From contig NC_091143.1 in NCBI RefSeq assembly GCF_041381155.1, positions 38,145,996 to 38,209,995 of the forward strand: a stretch of 64,000 nt of DNA, in the 5' to 3' direction. Positions 1-13,800 of this stretch are shown piece by piece. Made by a program: the position numbers and the translations under genes. The DNA is from Argopecten irradians (lineage: Eukaryota; Mollusca; Bivalvia; Pectinida; Pectinidae). The first letter of the stretch is position 1. Every line of letters begins with the position of its first letter. The notes beneath the pieces are model-generated. The model searched no databases. It saw only the letters and a program-made list of their open reading frames with translations, and had not been told where the DNA came from.

Positions 1-1069
1 CTCTGTATGTTACTACAGCGCAGTGCTGACATCTCTCTCTCTGTATGTTACTACAGCGCAGTGCTGACATCTCTCTCTCTGTATGTTACTACAGCGCAGT
101 GCTGACATCTCTCTCTCTCTCTGTATGTTACTACAGCGCAGTGCTGACATCTCTCTCTCTGTATGTTACTACAGCGCAGTGCTGACATCTCTCTCTCTGT
201 ATGTTACTACAGCGCAGTGCTGACATCTCTCTCTCTCTCTCTGTATGTTACTACAGCGCAGTGCTGACATCTCTCTCTCTTTGTATGTTACTACAGCCCA
301 GTGCTGACATCTCTCTCTCTCTCTGTATGTTACTACAGCGCAGTGCTGACATCTCTCTCTCTGTATGTTACTACAGCGCAGTGCTGACATCTCTCTCTCT
401 GTATGTTACTACAGTCCAGTGCTGACATCTCTCTCTCTTTGTATGTTACTACAGCCCAGTGCTGACATCTCTCTCTCTGTATGTTACTACAGCGCAGTGC
501 TGACATCTCTCTCTCTTTGTATGTTACTACAGCCCAGTGCTGACATCTCTCTCTCTCTTTGTATGTTACTACAGCGCAGTGCTGACATCTCTCTCTCTCT
601 GTATGTTACTACAGCGCAGTGCTGACATCTCTCTCTCTCTTTGTATGTTACTACAGCGCAGTGCTGACATCTCTCTCTCTGTATGTTACTACAGCGCAGT
701 GCTGACATCTCTCTCTCTGTATGTTACTACAGCGCAGTGCTGACATCTCTCTCTCTCTTTGTATGTTACTACAGCGCAGTGCTGACATCTCTCTCTCTGT
801 ATGTTACTACAGCGCAGTGCTGACATCTCTCTCTCTTTGTATGTTACTACAGCGCAGTGCTGACATCTCTCTCTTTGTATGTTACTACAGCGCAGTGCTG
901 ACATCTCTCTCTCTTTGTATGTTACTACAGCGCAGTGCTGACATCTCTTTCTCTGTATGTTACTACAGCGCAGTGCTGACATCTCTCTCTCTGTATGTTA
1001 CTACAGCGCAGTGCTGACATCTCTCTCTTTGTATGTTACTACAGCGCAGTGCTGACATCTCTCTCTCAG
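1..1069 (+). repeat. Minisatellite of 3' splice-site modules before the first visible LRRK1 exon
   Basis: About 27 copies of a 36-46 bp unit, varying mainly in the length of a CT run. Each unit reads TGCTGAC (branch-point-like), a CT-rich tract, GTATGT, then TTACTACAG and CGCAG. The last unit runs directly into the exon: the CT tract is followed by CAG and the coding sequence for [10 protein letters not shown]. Every copy therefore carries the components of a metazoan 3' splice site. The left end is cut by the window. Reading frames through it encode RSADISLS/CYYSAVLTS-like repeats on the plus strand and are products of the periodicity. Confidence 0.95.
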
Positions 1070-1895
1070 TCTGGGACATGGCCTGCTCTGATCACTACAT
1101 CCAAGCCCAGCAGTGCTTCTTCACTCGGAACTCCCTCTACATACTTGTGTGGGATATCTGGTCACTGGAAACTGAACTAGAGAATCTAGGACACTGGCTG
1201 TACAGTATAGAGGTGAGTAATGGTAATCTTAAATACTGTTTTGTTAATGTTAAATTACCATACTGTATCCGCTGTAATTAGCACCCCTTCCCCTATAAGC
1301 AACCTGGAGAAGAGATGAAGTTGGATAAACACCTACATCCTATGGATTTAATGATGTTTTACAACATGTAATGCCTCTAACATCAGCGTTGCATTCCATA
1401 TACATGAACTTGAGAGTCTTTTACTTGTGAATCAAGACATGATAATGTGTCTCAAAGGATAAAAGACATATGCATGTTTACTGTAACTAGGTACTATGAG
1501 TACAGAAAGATTTAAAATATGGCTGACTTTTTTCGTCCAAAACTTACATTTTGGTTCGCCAATAAGCAGCCCCTTCGTCACAATTATTTGAACGGCCAGG
1601 GCGCTAATTACGACAAATACCATAATAAGTATTTTAAATCATGTTCTATCATGAAATTTTTTTCTACCTTTTTATAATTTATATTTTAGGCAAGGACTCC
1701 AAACTCTAGGGTGATACTTGTTACAACCTTCTTAGATAAGATCAAACATCTGACCGACGTCCAGCGTGATGAGAAGGTGACCCGTATACTAAACCTTGTC
1801 ATGGACCGATATGGTCCGAAAAGTTCCAGCAGCCACCTGTGTAGCAAGTTAGACCTTAACAACATTATCCCTGTGTCATGTACAACCCAAGGAAG
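1070..1895 (+). CDS. LRRK1: LRRK1 exons encoding the end of the ROC GTPase domain
   Basis: Exon 1070-1212 starts with two bases of a split codon and reads [29 protein letters not shown] and GHWLYSIE. This corresponds to the switch II (WD-x-x-G-like) and following beta strand of ROC. Exon 1690-1895 (phase 0) reads [19 protein letters not shown], with TTFLDK in the place of the guanine-specificity THxD/NKxD motif, and ends in [10 protein letters not shown]. The ROC P-loop lies upstream of the window. The switch II glycine of WDxxG is replaced (WDMAC), so GTP hydrolysis may differ from vertebrate ROC. The first acceptor could in principle be any of the repeated AGs in the array to the left; TACTACAG|CGC would add RSADISLS in frame. 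Confidence 0.88.
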
Positions 1896-4800
1896 GTTTG
1901 TAACTTTGGTTTAAAAGTAAGGTTTGTAACTTTGATTTCAGGTTTGTAACTTTGATTTTAGGTTTGTAATTTAAAACTAAGGTTTGTAACTTTGTTTAAA
2001 ACTAAGTTTGTAACTTTGATTTAAAACTAAGGTTTGTAACTTTGATTTAAAACTAAGGTTTGTAACTTTGATTTAAAACTAGGCTTGTAACTTTGATTTA
2101 AATTAGGTTGTAACTTTGAAGGTTTGTAACTTTATTTAGGTTTGTAACTTTGATTTAAAACTAGGTTTGTAACTTTATTTAAAACTAAGTTTGTAACTTT
2201 GATTTAAAACAACTTTGATTTAAAACTAAAGTTTGTACTTTATTTAAAACTAATCTTTGATTTAAAACTAAATTTGTACTTAAAACTAAGTTGTAACTTT
2301 GGAATGCTTGATTTTAAGTTGTACTTTGAATTTGTAACTTTTTTAAAACTAAGGTTTGTAACTTTGATTTAAAACTAAGGTTTGTAAATTCAATGATTTA
2401 AACTAATAAAATTTGTTTAAAACAGTGTTTGTAACTTTATCAAAATCTCTTATTTGGTTTAAACAAATGAACTTTATAGTGCTTCAGGAATGCATTAAGA
2501 ATTGTATTTTAAATAGTGTGATGAAAATCAATGACTGCAAAAAATAAACAGTGCATGGTATGTAAACAATTTTAATCTTATGAAAAAATATGCATGGTAT
2601 GTAAAGATTTTTATGTTACAATGCAGTATCTACATATAGCTACAGTCTTTTGAGGCTTTGCCTTAAATTCATATTACGGTTAATATTCAACCGATATTAC
2701 AATATTTTTTGTCTGCACTAGGAATTCCACAACTCAAGCAGAGGCTGTTTGAAATAGCCTCTAATATGTACGACCCGTCCAAGGGCCCTGAAAATGGTCG
2801 CCTGGTGAACCGTAAGGTCCCACAGTCCTATATAGCTGTCGAAAAGGCTTTAGGACATAAACTGGAAGCCAAAGTGAAGGGGAAGGATCCTCCGTTTGTG
2901 GAGGAGGAGGAATTTCAGCAGCTCATAAAGTCAACACCAAACAATGACATCAACTCAGAGGACGAAGTTGCTAAAGGTACATTTAATTATAATAATTGTA
3001 AGCAATAAGGTATTTATTTCGGCGCAATCAAATCGATTTTGAACATGATAGTGTAGTCACCTATATAACTTTAGATTGTATTTCCTGTATATATTTATAC
3101 TTTTTAGTAGTTACCCCACTAGCACGTGGAGCGGGGCTCAAAAGGGGACTTTGGTGAACTTAAATTTCTAAATTATAAATTTTTAAATTCCTGCCAAAAG
3201 CCTAGGATAAAATATTTGGCCTGTAGCATATTCAAAGGAATGTCCTTGACTATTATTCAAGATCACAGGGGTCAAATTGGTTAAAACCTTTAGATGACTT
3301 CTTGTTAATAAATAAGATGCATAGAGACCTGATATTTGGCCTAGAGCATGCTGGGATGAAAGGCTAACAAATTTGTTCAAATAAATGACCTTGCTTTCAT
3401 TCAAGGTCACAAGGTCACGTGAATCTTAAACAATTTCAATCAATGTCAAATTCATCTAATATATCAGATACTTACTTCTACTAAAAAGTGTTTTGTATTG
3501 CCTTAATTGTTTGCCACTATTGTATTCTTTGACAGTGTTATATTGTACCAATAGTCAGATAACCGTTAAGACCCATGTGACTCTTTTCTGCATAGCAGTG
3601 ACCTAGTTAATTTAATTATGTGTATATAGCAGTGACCCAGTTGATGTTATTTATTTATACAACAGTGACCTAGTTTATTGAATTATCTGCATACCAATGA
3701 CCCAGTTAATTTAATTATCTGTATACCTTTGATCTAGTTAATTTAATTATCTACTAGTGACCCATTTAATGTATGAGCAGGTGACTTAGTGATTAAGCCT
3801 TTTACCTAACTGGTCAGGGTTTGATCCCCGGCATGGACATGAAAAAGTCACCTACCAGATGAACAGTTAATTTTTTTCGGGGCACTCTAGTTTCCTCATG
3901 CTCTAAGACCCCAGTCGCACGCATTCATCTGGGCCATCGGAAGTGATTTGTATAAGTTGTTTAACTTATTTTGCAATCGATGTAAAGTTTATATCTTTTA
4001 TTGAATTTAATTATCTGTGTAGCAGTGATTATTTACCAGTGACCCAATTTATTTATTTATCTACCAGGTAGCAAGTTTATTTATTTATTTGCCGGTGACC
4101 CAGTTTATTTTTTTATTTGCTAGTGACCCAGTTTATTCATTTATCTATCAGTGACCCAATTTATTTATTTATCTACCAGGTAGCAAGTTTATTTATTTAT
4201 TTGCCAGTGACTCAGTTTATTTATTTATTTGCCATTAACCCAGTTTATTTATTTATTTGACAGTGACCCAATTTATTTATTTATTTGCCAGTAACCCAGT
4301 TTATTTATTTTTTATTCCAGTGACCCAGTTTATTTATTTATCTACCAGTGACCCAGTTTATTTTTTTATACCAGTGACCCAGTTTATTTATTTATTTGAC
4401 AGTGACCCAGTTTATTTATTTATTTGCCAGTGACCCAGTTTATTTATTTATCTACCAGTGACCCAGTTTATTTATTTATTTACCAGTAACCCAGTTTCTA
4501 GTTGAGACGGGCTCCCTTCTGCACTACCATGATCAGTTGAGAGGACTCAATACGTTGTACATTCTTGACCCGACATGGTTGTGTGACCTCCTGGCGAAGG
4601 TTCTGATTGATGTTGATGATGATGACGCACAAGTGGGACAGGATGGGAAGATCAACGTAGTCGATGTGATGAATCGGTATAGGAAAGACCCAAAATTCCC
4701 TGATGAGTACATTGGACAATATCTGCAGCTTTTAGAACGATTTGAAATTGCACTCTCTGTTGACAGTGGCCGAAGGTATGTTATTAACAGGAAAGTTTTC

Positions 4801-7800
4801 AGTCAGTTTCTCATGACCCGGTGTCATGACCCAGCCATGACCTGTGAATTTGGAAATTTTAGGGTCGGGGTATGTGAAAATGAACTAAGTATGATTCATA
4901 TCAAAATTCAGATAACCTTAGTCAAAAATTTGATGTCAAATGTAGTTAGAATTTGGTGTGTTTAACCTGCGAACTATGTGAAAATATACCCTGTGTTTCA
5001 TTAAAGTCACTTCATTAAAATAACCATCTCACTTTTGTTATGTCTTTGTAGATTGTTTATCCCCGGCCGTTTGTCACAAAGTCCAGCTCTCCAGCTTCAC
5101 TCCCAGGATTATGGTGGTACCAACGTACATCGCCTTTACCAGATGGCATTTATTCCGACTGGCTTCTGGAGTCGGCTCCTGTCCCGTATCATGGCTCGCA
5201 TCCAGCTCCTGGAACAGCCCAATTGGAGATTCCAGTCCATATCAGGAAGTAAACAAACGGCCACTCGAACTGTCTGTCAGAGCCGTCTACAACACACTAT
5301 CGTCGGAAGGCAGTTCTCTGGAAATATGTATGTATTGTCAATGTACAGTAAAATATGTTTATAACAATACGCTTACAACGACTTCTTGGTTTTAACGTAG
5401 CAATTTTCATTCCCAATCAAGGTTCCAGCTATACAATATTTGCAAAATTTACTTTATCTTTGACCTTTGAACTTTTACTATGTCCTGACTTTTTACTTTC
5501 TAACTACCTTTCTTTGCTTATACCTTATACAGCAACCCTAATTTAAATTTTTGAAATTTTAACTTTTACATTTCAAACATTGACATTTTACTTTACAAAA
5601 ATCTATGACACTTTTCACTTAGTTTTTACATGACATTGACCTTAGTTCTGACAGAAACTTTAATTTATCTTTAATAGGAATGGCCTTCAAATCAAGAAAA
5701 AAGACATGATTTACTGGCAAGATGGTATGTGTATGAGGCATGGGACGGGATACTTTAAACTTGAGACGATTCGTATCCCACAGGGGAAAGGTCGACCTAT
5801 GAAGATGGGAATTCTAGTTGTTGTCCATTCCTCCGTGGATGATTTTTCTATCATGGGTACCATCGTAGACGAGATTGATGATCTGTTGACAGATCATTAC
5901 CCTGGTAGGTATTCATGTTTAGATCTCTCCATAAATCATAATACTGCAAACATACGGATGTAACAGGGCGAGAGTAGTGTGCCGCCAGCCGGGCTTGAAC
6001 CCGCAAGCCCAGACTTACTGGTTCCCCGCTCTACTTACTGTGCTTAAGGGGAATTCCCCTTGGTTTGAAGCTAGAAGTCAATCGTATCTCTATATGCAAA
6101 TTAAAACCTAATCTTATTTTTGTGTAACCAAAGTACTCTCTGCTCATAGAACAGACTAGTACTTTTCTGGCATAACTGCAGTAGATCATGTCTTGTACAA
6201 ATATTAGCAAAATACACATTCATGCACTTGAGAGATCCACAGACGTTGGAGTCAAGCCTGTAAAATTGATGAATTCCAAGTATGTGAACAGCTGAGCGAT
6301 TCATGTCTAGTATACATGTGACGTATTATATGTACTTTTTAGGACTTCTGGAGTGGGACGAGTCGGGAGAGCCAAGGGTTCAGAGATACGCCCTTTGTCC
6401 ACGGTGTTATGATATCTCCACATCGTCACTGACGTCCGTGTTTGATCACTTTACAGTAGAACACTGCTCACGTGTCGTTCTCACAGACGACACTATGTTC
6501 TGTAAGACAGGAGCTCTCATTCCTCTCGAGCAACTCGTCCCAGAACTCCTTATCAAGGAGATTCCCCAGGAGAACCACTTAGATCAGACTCGGTTGGTTG
6601 TTCATGAGGATAAGATACTGGGCCGAGGGGTCAGCGGGTCAGTGTACAAAGGTCAGTACGGAAACGTTGATGTGGCGGTCAAGTTTTATCATGGCACACC
6701 AAGCTCTTCTTCTGGACCCAATAGTATGGACAGTGGCAAGGATACCTGGCAAAATCATCTGCCAAAACCATCACCATATACAGTAAAGTCAGATATTGAG
6801 GACGAACGTAATCCATACGGGAATTACCAAGAGCCCACACAGACAACCATACATTATGATAGTGATGAAGGCAATAGTCTAAAGGTTTGTTGTAGCATAG
6901 AATCTCTAAAGGTTTGTTGTAGCGTATAATCTCTAAAGGTTTGTTGTAGCATAGAATCTCTAAACGTTTATTGAAGTGTAGAATCTCTAAAGGTTTGTTG
7001 TAGTGTAGAATCTCTAAAGGTTTGTTGTAGCATAGAATCTCTAAACGTTTATTGAAGTGTAGAATCTCTAAAGGTTTGTTGTAGTGTAGAATCTCTAAAG
7101 GTTTGTTGTAGCATAGAATCTCTCAAGGTTTGTTGTACTGTAGAAACTCTAAAGGTTTGTTGTAGCAAAGAATCTCTAAAGGTTTGTTGTAGTGTAGAAT
7201 CTCTAGAGATTTGTTGTAGCGTATATAATCTCTAAAGGTTTGTTGTATTTGTATAAACTGTCACCATTATTACTACAGGCGTGGAAGTCCTTTATGGAGA
7301 TGAGACAGGAAGTAGCAGTGACGAGCAAACTTAACCATCCTTGTGTCATTTCCTTCATCGGAATCTGCGTCAAACCCAAACTTCTCATGTGTCTTGAGTT
7401 CGCTGCTCTTGGTAGTCTACGGAATGTTCTGGACTCAGAAAAGGGTAATAGGAAGCCTTTCAATAAACACCGAGACCGTGACAAGCTGTTTAAAATGGTT
7501 CTTAGTAAGGACTTGACTTTCAAGATGGCATTTCAGGTGAGCTATAACTTATTCTGCCACAATGTAACCATTCTTAGTTTGCTGTGTACTTGTTGTATGT
7601 CATCTGAAGTATTGTAAATACAGCATTAATAATTAGTTTGGTTGACTAACTTTTGACAAAATATATTTCTAATCTGGAGTATGGATGTTGGTGGTATTGT
7701 TTAAGGATTAACTGTGTTAGGACTGTAGTAATACCGATATCAATAGTCATACATGTTATAGACGTCCCTCAAGAATCCCACCAACACTTCAAATCTCAGC

Positions 7801-10800
7801 GGGATCTTGGCGCTATTTTACACTCTTTCCAAGATCCCAATTTCATGGTGGACAAACCAGGATTCCAGTTAGGGTCATAGTCTGTAAACTTTTCATTGAA
7901 ACAACTTCTCAATAACCCAAAGGCCCAAGGCACTCATATTGGGCCTGCAGCATGGCTACCAAGTTTGTTCAAATGAATGACCTTGACATTCATTCAAGGT
8001 CACATGAGTCAACAAGGCAACTTCCTGTTGTTAACCAAGAGACCTAGAGATCTGATATTACCTGGGTCATACATAGGAATTCTTTTTCTGTCTTATGTCT
8101 TAATATATGCACCATGATTACAAGATAGCAGGTGAGCGATTCAGGCCAATTCAGCCCTTTATTCATGGACTAATTGGATTTATTGTCACCAATCTTCACA
8201 TTTATAGAGAATCAAAATCTTGTGTACAGGTTTTAAGCTTATTAGGTCAGGTTCAGTCACTATTACCATATATTAAATATGCTCCGATTTTCCGCCAATC
8301 TCATTGGCTGATACGCTGTCACGTGGAGGGCAATATTTAGCATAATATCGACTCGATGTTTCCATTTTTAGAAAGCATAATGACTCTGTGTTTCCATTTA
8401 TAGAAACACCGAGTCAATATTCCCTATTGTGATGTCACACCCGAGTCGATATTGCAAATATAACGTCACATTAGAATACCCCGACATTGAGTTCTTCAGG
8501 AACATGTAGTCAACCATTCTCCATGCATTTCTATATTACTTAGCACGAAGCAAACATTTAAAATAATTATCATATCTAATATAAAAATTAAGGACCTTTG
8601 TTGAGGTCAATAAGGTGTTATAGAATTTCAAATAATGACCTCAGGCTAGGCCCTTGGTCATTATTTATTCTACTCGGGCAATATAACACCACAAAGGTCC
8701 ATAATTGATATATATACTAAACCAATGTATACTTGTTTTATTATTTATTTATTTATTTATTTGTTTATGACGCAGATTGCCAGTGGCCTTGAATACCTAC
8801 ATTCACATGGAATCATTTATCGTGACCTCAAGTCAGACAACATCCTGGTCACAACGCTTGACCTGTCGGCAACAGTAAACCTGAAACTGTCCGATTACGG
8901 AATATCCAAGTTCTACAGCACTGGCGGAACCCTCGGCCTGGTCGGAACACCAGGCTACCAGGCACCAGAGATCATGGACTCGCAATTCTACGATGAAAAG
9001 GTAAGCCAGTGATCCCCCCTCTATTGCCTTATCAGTAAGAATTAAGTGATACCAACAGAACTTCAGTCGGTGAGATGGTTATTTCAATGGGGAAAACACA
9101 ATTAATGGTTTGCCAGATTATAAAATAAATACTATTTCATCAAAATTGTCTTTCATTGTCACAATATTCAAAACATAAATGTCAATTGAATTTGGAAAAG
9201 CTGCTCCACTTTATTGTCAATATGTATATGTTGTGTATTGTTTCAGTATTTGTCAATACATATCGTATTGCTTTTAAAGTCCTTCCAAATACCTACCTTG
9301 TCACTGAAAATCATGAAATTAAGTTGAAACTTCAAAAAGTTAACTCAAAACTTGAAAAAGTTGACTCAAAACTCCAAAAACCTGGCTCAAAATTGTAAAA
9401 AATCAAAGTACTCAAAGTACTGCAAATACAACGCAGCAGAAACAGAAAAATAGAATGAAATCAAATGAATTTCCAAAATCAAAATATATAAGCCATATGA
9501 TAAAAACTTTAATATCAATTATTACAAGAACATTCAACTGATCACAGAAAATACATATGTTTTGTTTGACATTTTTCTTAATTAAAGTTCCTACATGAAA
9601 ATTACAAAGAAAACAAAAGTCTTCATTAAAATGAGTTTTTATCCTTAATATACTCTTGTTTCTTATGTTGCACATACACTTATTTTGGTAAAACCATGCA
9701 CATATGAGGGCAGCCTTATAAGTTATTTTGCCTTTACCTCAGATCTGTGTTTAACATTCATTTAAAAACATTATTTTAAAGTACACAAAAAGGGCATATG
9801 ATTAACAGAGTATTAAGTTGGACAGAGGTCACATGTCTATAAGCCTTAGATAGTAAGTCCAATTTGAATTATCATTAACAGAGATTATGTAAGTTGGACA
9901 GAGGAGTTACCAGCAGGCAACAGTTGGCCAGATGGGCTGTGTATTATATAACACTCTGTGTATTTTATACACACTCTGTGTATTCTACCAATCAGAAGGC
10001 AGTCTTCCTATGACTACTGATTGGTCCAAAGGAATATTATTCAATGAATAGGGAATTTATGAATGAAATTTTATGAATGAAATGGTTCAAGAGGTCACCA
10101 CTAGATGTCATTGTAGGGCAAGTCCTACTCAGTCCTACACATCAGTGGTAAACCAGATAGCATTAATACAAACGCTCGCGTTGTATTAAAAATGACTCAA
10201 ACCTCGAGACTCGACAAAAAGAATTCTTCCTTTCCAATACCCAGCGCTACTAACCATTACATGTATTATATAAGTGTAGTCAATCTTATGTCTCCTTGTG
10301 ATTTGGATTTTGTTATATCTTCTGCAGGTGGATATCTTTTCGTATGCGATGGTGATGTATGAGGTGTTGTCGGGAGAGAGGCCGTATGGAGAGCTTCGTA
10401 ATATCGGACAAATCACGACCGCCGTGAAACAGGAAGGAAAACGCCCTAGTCTAAAGGTCAATACCAGTATACATGTATAAGATATACAAGCCTTTTAAAT
10501 CATTCCCCCAAAATACTGATGTATTTGAAAGAAACTGTCTGTTTATTGTGACCTGTTACCTCTTCTTAGGCACCATTAGTAAGCTGATTGAGGCATATCT
10601 TATTCTTGTAACTAGTTGTTGTTGGGTCTTGTCATACAAAAACTGGGATAAAACTTACAGGGTCTCTTTTGCCAGTGGCATTTAGGCAAAGTTTTATATA
10701 TGGGAGCCTTTAGGCGACTGAAAGTATTACGGGTGGGAGTCTTTAGTTATTATACCTAGGGCAGATAGTATGTAACTTTTTAAAACTAGGTCCCTGTGAC

Positions 10801-13800
10801 CTATATTTGACTTTGACCTCAATTTAAGAGAAAGTTGTTTTTCCAGGCTATATATCTCTCCTATATTGGCTAACACACTAGAAACAAATGATTGTCTTTC
10901 AGAGTTATAATGTGGATACACGCTTCCCACGACTTGAGGAACTCATGGAGCGGTGCTGGGCTGACAACGGGACCGACAGACCCTCAGCTATGGAGGTTGT
11001 GTCAGACAATCTTCGCAGTATCCAGTTCATGTGTCAACATAAAAAGTTTGGCAGACTCCATGGAGAAGTTGATTTAATAGCACCTGTTATTGATGTAGGT
11101 TTATATTGTATGGGCTGTAAATAGGGCTTAAAATTAAAAAAATAACAAACAAAATTCATTATCATAGATGTGCTTAATACTATACTACTTGACAAACTCC
11201 ATAATGAATTAAGTGAATTTCACGTTTCATTCAAACTATGGGCATTTAAGGCCCATCAGTGTACAGTATATTGTATTAAGCGGTCACCCAGGAGACGGAC
11301 AAATACTGGTTGTTAAAGGTAGATACTCTGTGATTATGTTAACAGGATGACAGGTGTCTTGTAATTATGTTAACCGGTGTCTCATGATTATATTTATAGG
11401 GTGACAGGTGTCTTGTAATTATGTTAACAGGTGTGTTATGATTATGTTAATAGGATGACAGGTGTCTTATGATTATGTAAATAGGGTGACAGGTGTCTTG
11501 TAATTATGTTAACAGGTGTCTCATGATTATGTCAATAGGATGACGGGTGTCTTATGATTATGTAAATAGGGTGACAGGTGTCTTATGATTATGTAAAAAG
11601 GATGACAGGTGTCTTGTGAGTATGTAACCAGACAGGCTGACAAGTGTCTTGTGTTTGTGTCAATAGGATGACAGGTGTCTTATGATTATGTTAATAGGGT
11701 GACAGGTGTCTTATGATTATGTAAATAGGGTGACAGGTGACTTGTAATTATGTTAACAGGTGTCTTATAATTATGTAAAAAGGATGGCAGGTGTCTTGTG
11801 AGTATGTAACCAGACTGACAGGTGTCTTGTGAGTATGTAACCAGGCTGACAAGTGTCTTGTGATTGTGTCAATAGGGTGACAGGTGACTTATGATTATGT
11901 TAATAGGGTGACAGGTGTCTTGTAATTATGTTAACAGGTGTCTCATGATTATGTCAATAGGGTGACAGGTGTCTTATGATTATGTCAATAGGGTGACAGG
12001 TGTCTTATGATTATGTAAATAGGGTGACAGGTGACTTGTAATTATGTTAACAGGTGTCTCATGATTATGTCAAAAGGGTGACAGGTGTCTTATGATTATG
12101 TAAATAGGGTGACAGGTGTGTTATGATTATGTCAATTGGGTGACAGGTGTCTTATGATTATGTTAATAGGATGACAGGTGTCTTATGATTATGTTAATAG
12201 GGTGACAGGTGTCTTATGATTGTGTCAATAGGATGACAGGTGTCTTATGATTATGTTAATAGGGTGACAAGTGTCTTGTGAGTATGTAACCAGGCTGACA
12301 AGTGTCTTGTGATTGTGTCAATAGGATGACAGGTGTCTTATGATTATGTTAATAGGATGACAGGTGTCTTATGATTATGTTAATAGGGTGACAGGTGACT
12401 TGTAATTTGTTAACAGGTGTCTTATAATTATATCAATAGGATGACAGGTGTCTTATGATTATGTTAACAGCCTGACATGTATCTTGTGATTATGTTAACA
12501 GGGTGACATGTGTTTTATGGTTATGTTAACACACTGACAGGTGTTTTATGATTATGTTAACAGGGTGACAGGTACCATGTGTGGCTATGGGAAGGGAAGG
12601 ACACAGACAGATATTACACCATTGTAGACATATCCACCTGTACATACCATGACAAGAAGCCCTTATCTGGTGGAATGGTCAACTGTATGTGTAAGGTGGA
12701 CAAGGAGGTGTGGCTTGGCACTGAGGTAAGTCACCATGGAAACATAATTCACAAAAAAAAAACAGAACAATATTAACATCGTCAGATTTTTGTTTTCGTC
12801 CACGGATAAGTCGCACTGGTGTACGTATAGGTCGCACTCCCGATTTTTGGGGGAAAAAGTTACGACTTATACTCCAGAAAAAACGGTGCTAAACAATGCT
12901 TAGGTTGGGGTCACGTAATATTAATAAGAGAAAGAAATGGTGCAAAACCAAAATGTTCCTCGTTTGGGTTGTTTCAATTATGAAATCCCTGTAAAAACCT
13001 GTTTGGTTTAATTTCTTTGTTACAGGATGGAAGTACAGAAGGCGTGATTGAAGTCTGGAAACAACTGACGTCAGGACAGCTGCAGCGTCAGACGACTTTC
13101 CCGTGTGATGGTATTCCAACCAGCATTGTTTATGTCAAAGGCAGAACAAAGGTAATCCTCCAGATTTTATCTACCGTATCCGTCGTAATTAACACCCAGG
13201 GCACTTAAAAAATTGTAACAAAGGGGGCGCTTATTAGTGAACTAAATGTTAGTTGTTGACGAAAAATGTCAACCATATTTAAATGCTCACTAGCTGTACT
13301 CATGACACATTAATCTGTTACAATAAATTAATCATTCATATGCTTTTTAATCTTTGAGAAAAAATTATTGTCGTGATTCATATGTAAAAGACTCGCAAGT
13401 TCATGTCATATCATATGGTATAAAATGCTGATGTCAGAGGCATTATATGTTATTAAACATTGTTAAATCCATGGGATGGGGGTGTTTATACAACTTCAAC
13501 TCTTCTCCAAAAAAGGAAAGGGGCACTATTTATGGCAAATGCGGTATTCATATCAAACAGCCATCTCAAATCTTATAATTACTTCTGAATCAATATTACA
13601 AACCTTTTATTTCGAATAGGCTTTAATTTTTATGTTGATTTCGTATTTACTGGCTGTGTCTGTGTTGAAATTTTCATGTTTATAAGCCTTGGTTTCAACG
13701 AATTAGACAAATTTATTATCACTATTTTTTTACTATGCTGACCACACAAAGCTTCTCCATAATTTCAATGGTCAAAACTGGACAACCTAAGCAGAACTTG

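Noticed and set aside
169-1020. Long repetitive open frames on both strands (CYYSAVLTSLS-like and CSNIQRERCQH-like)
   Set aside because: Products of a tandem array whose units often differ by multiples of three; no start context, composition is that of the repeat.
4498-4719. Minus-strand 73-codon frame
   Set aside because: Shadow of LRRK1 exon 4.
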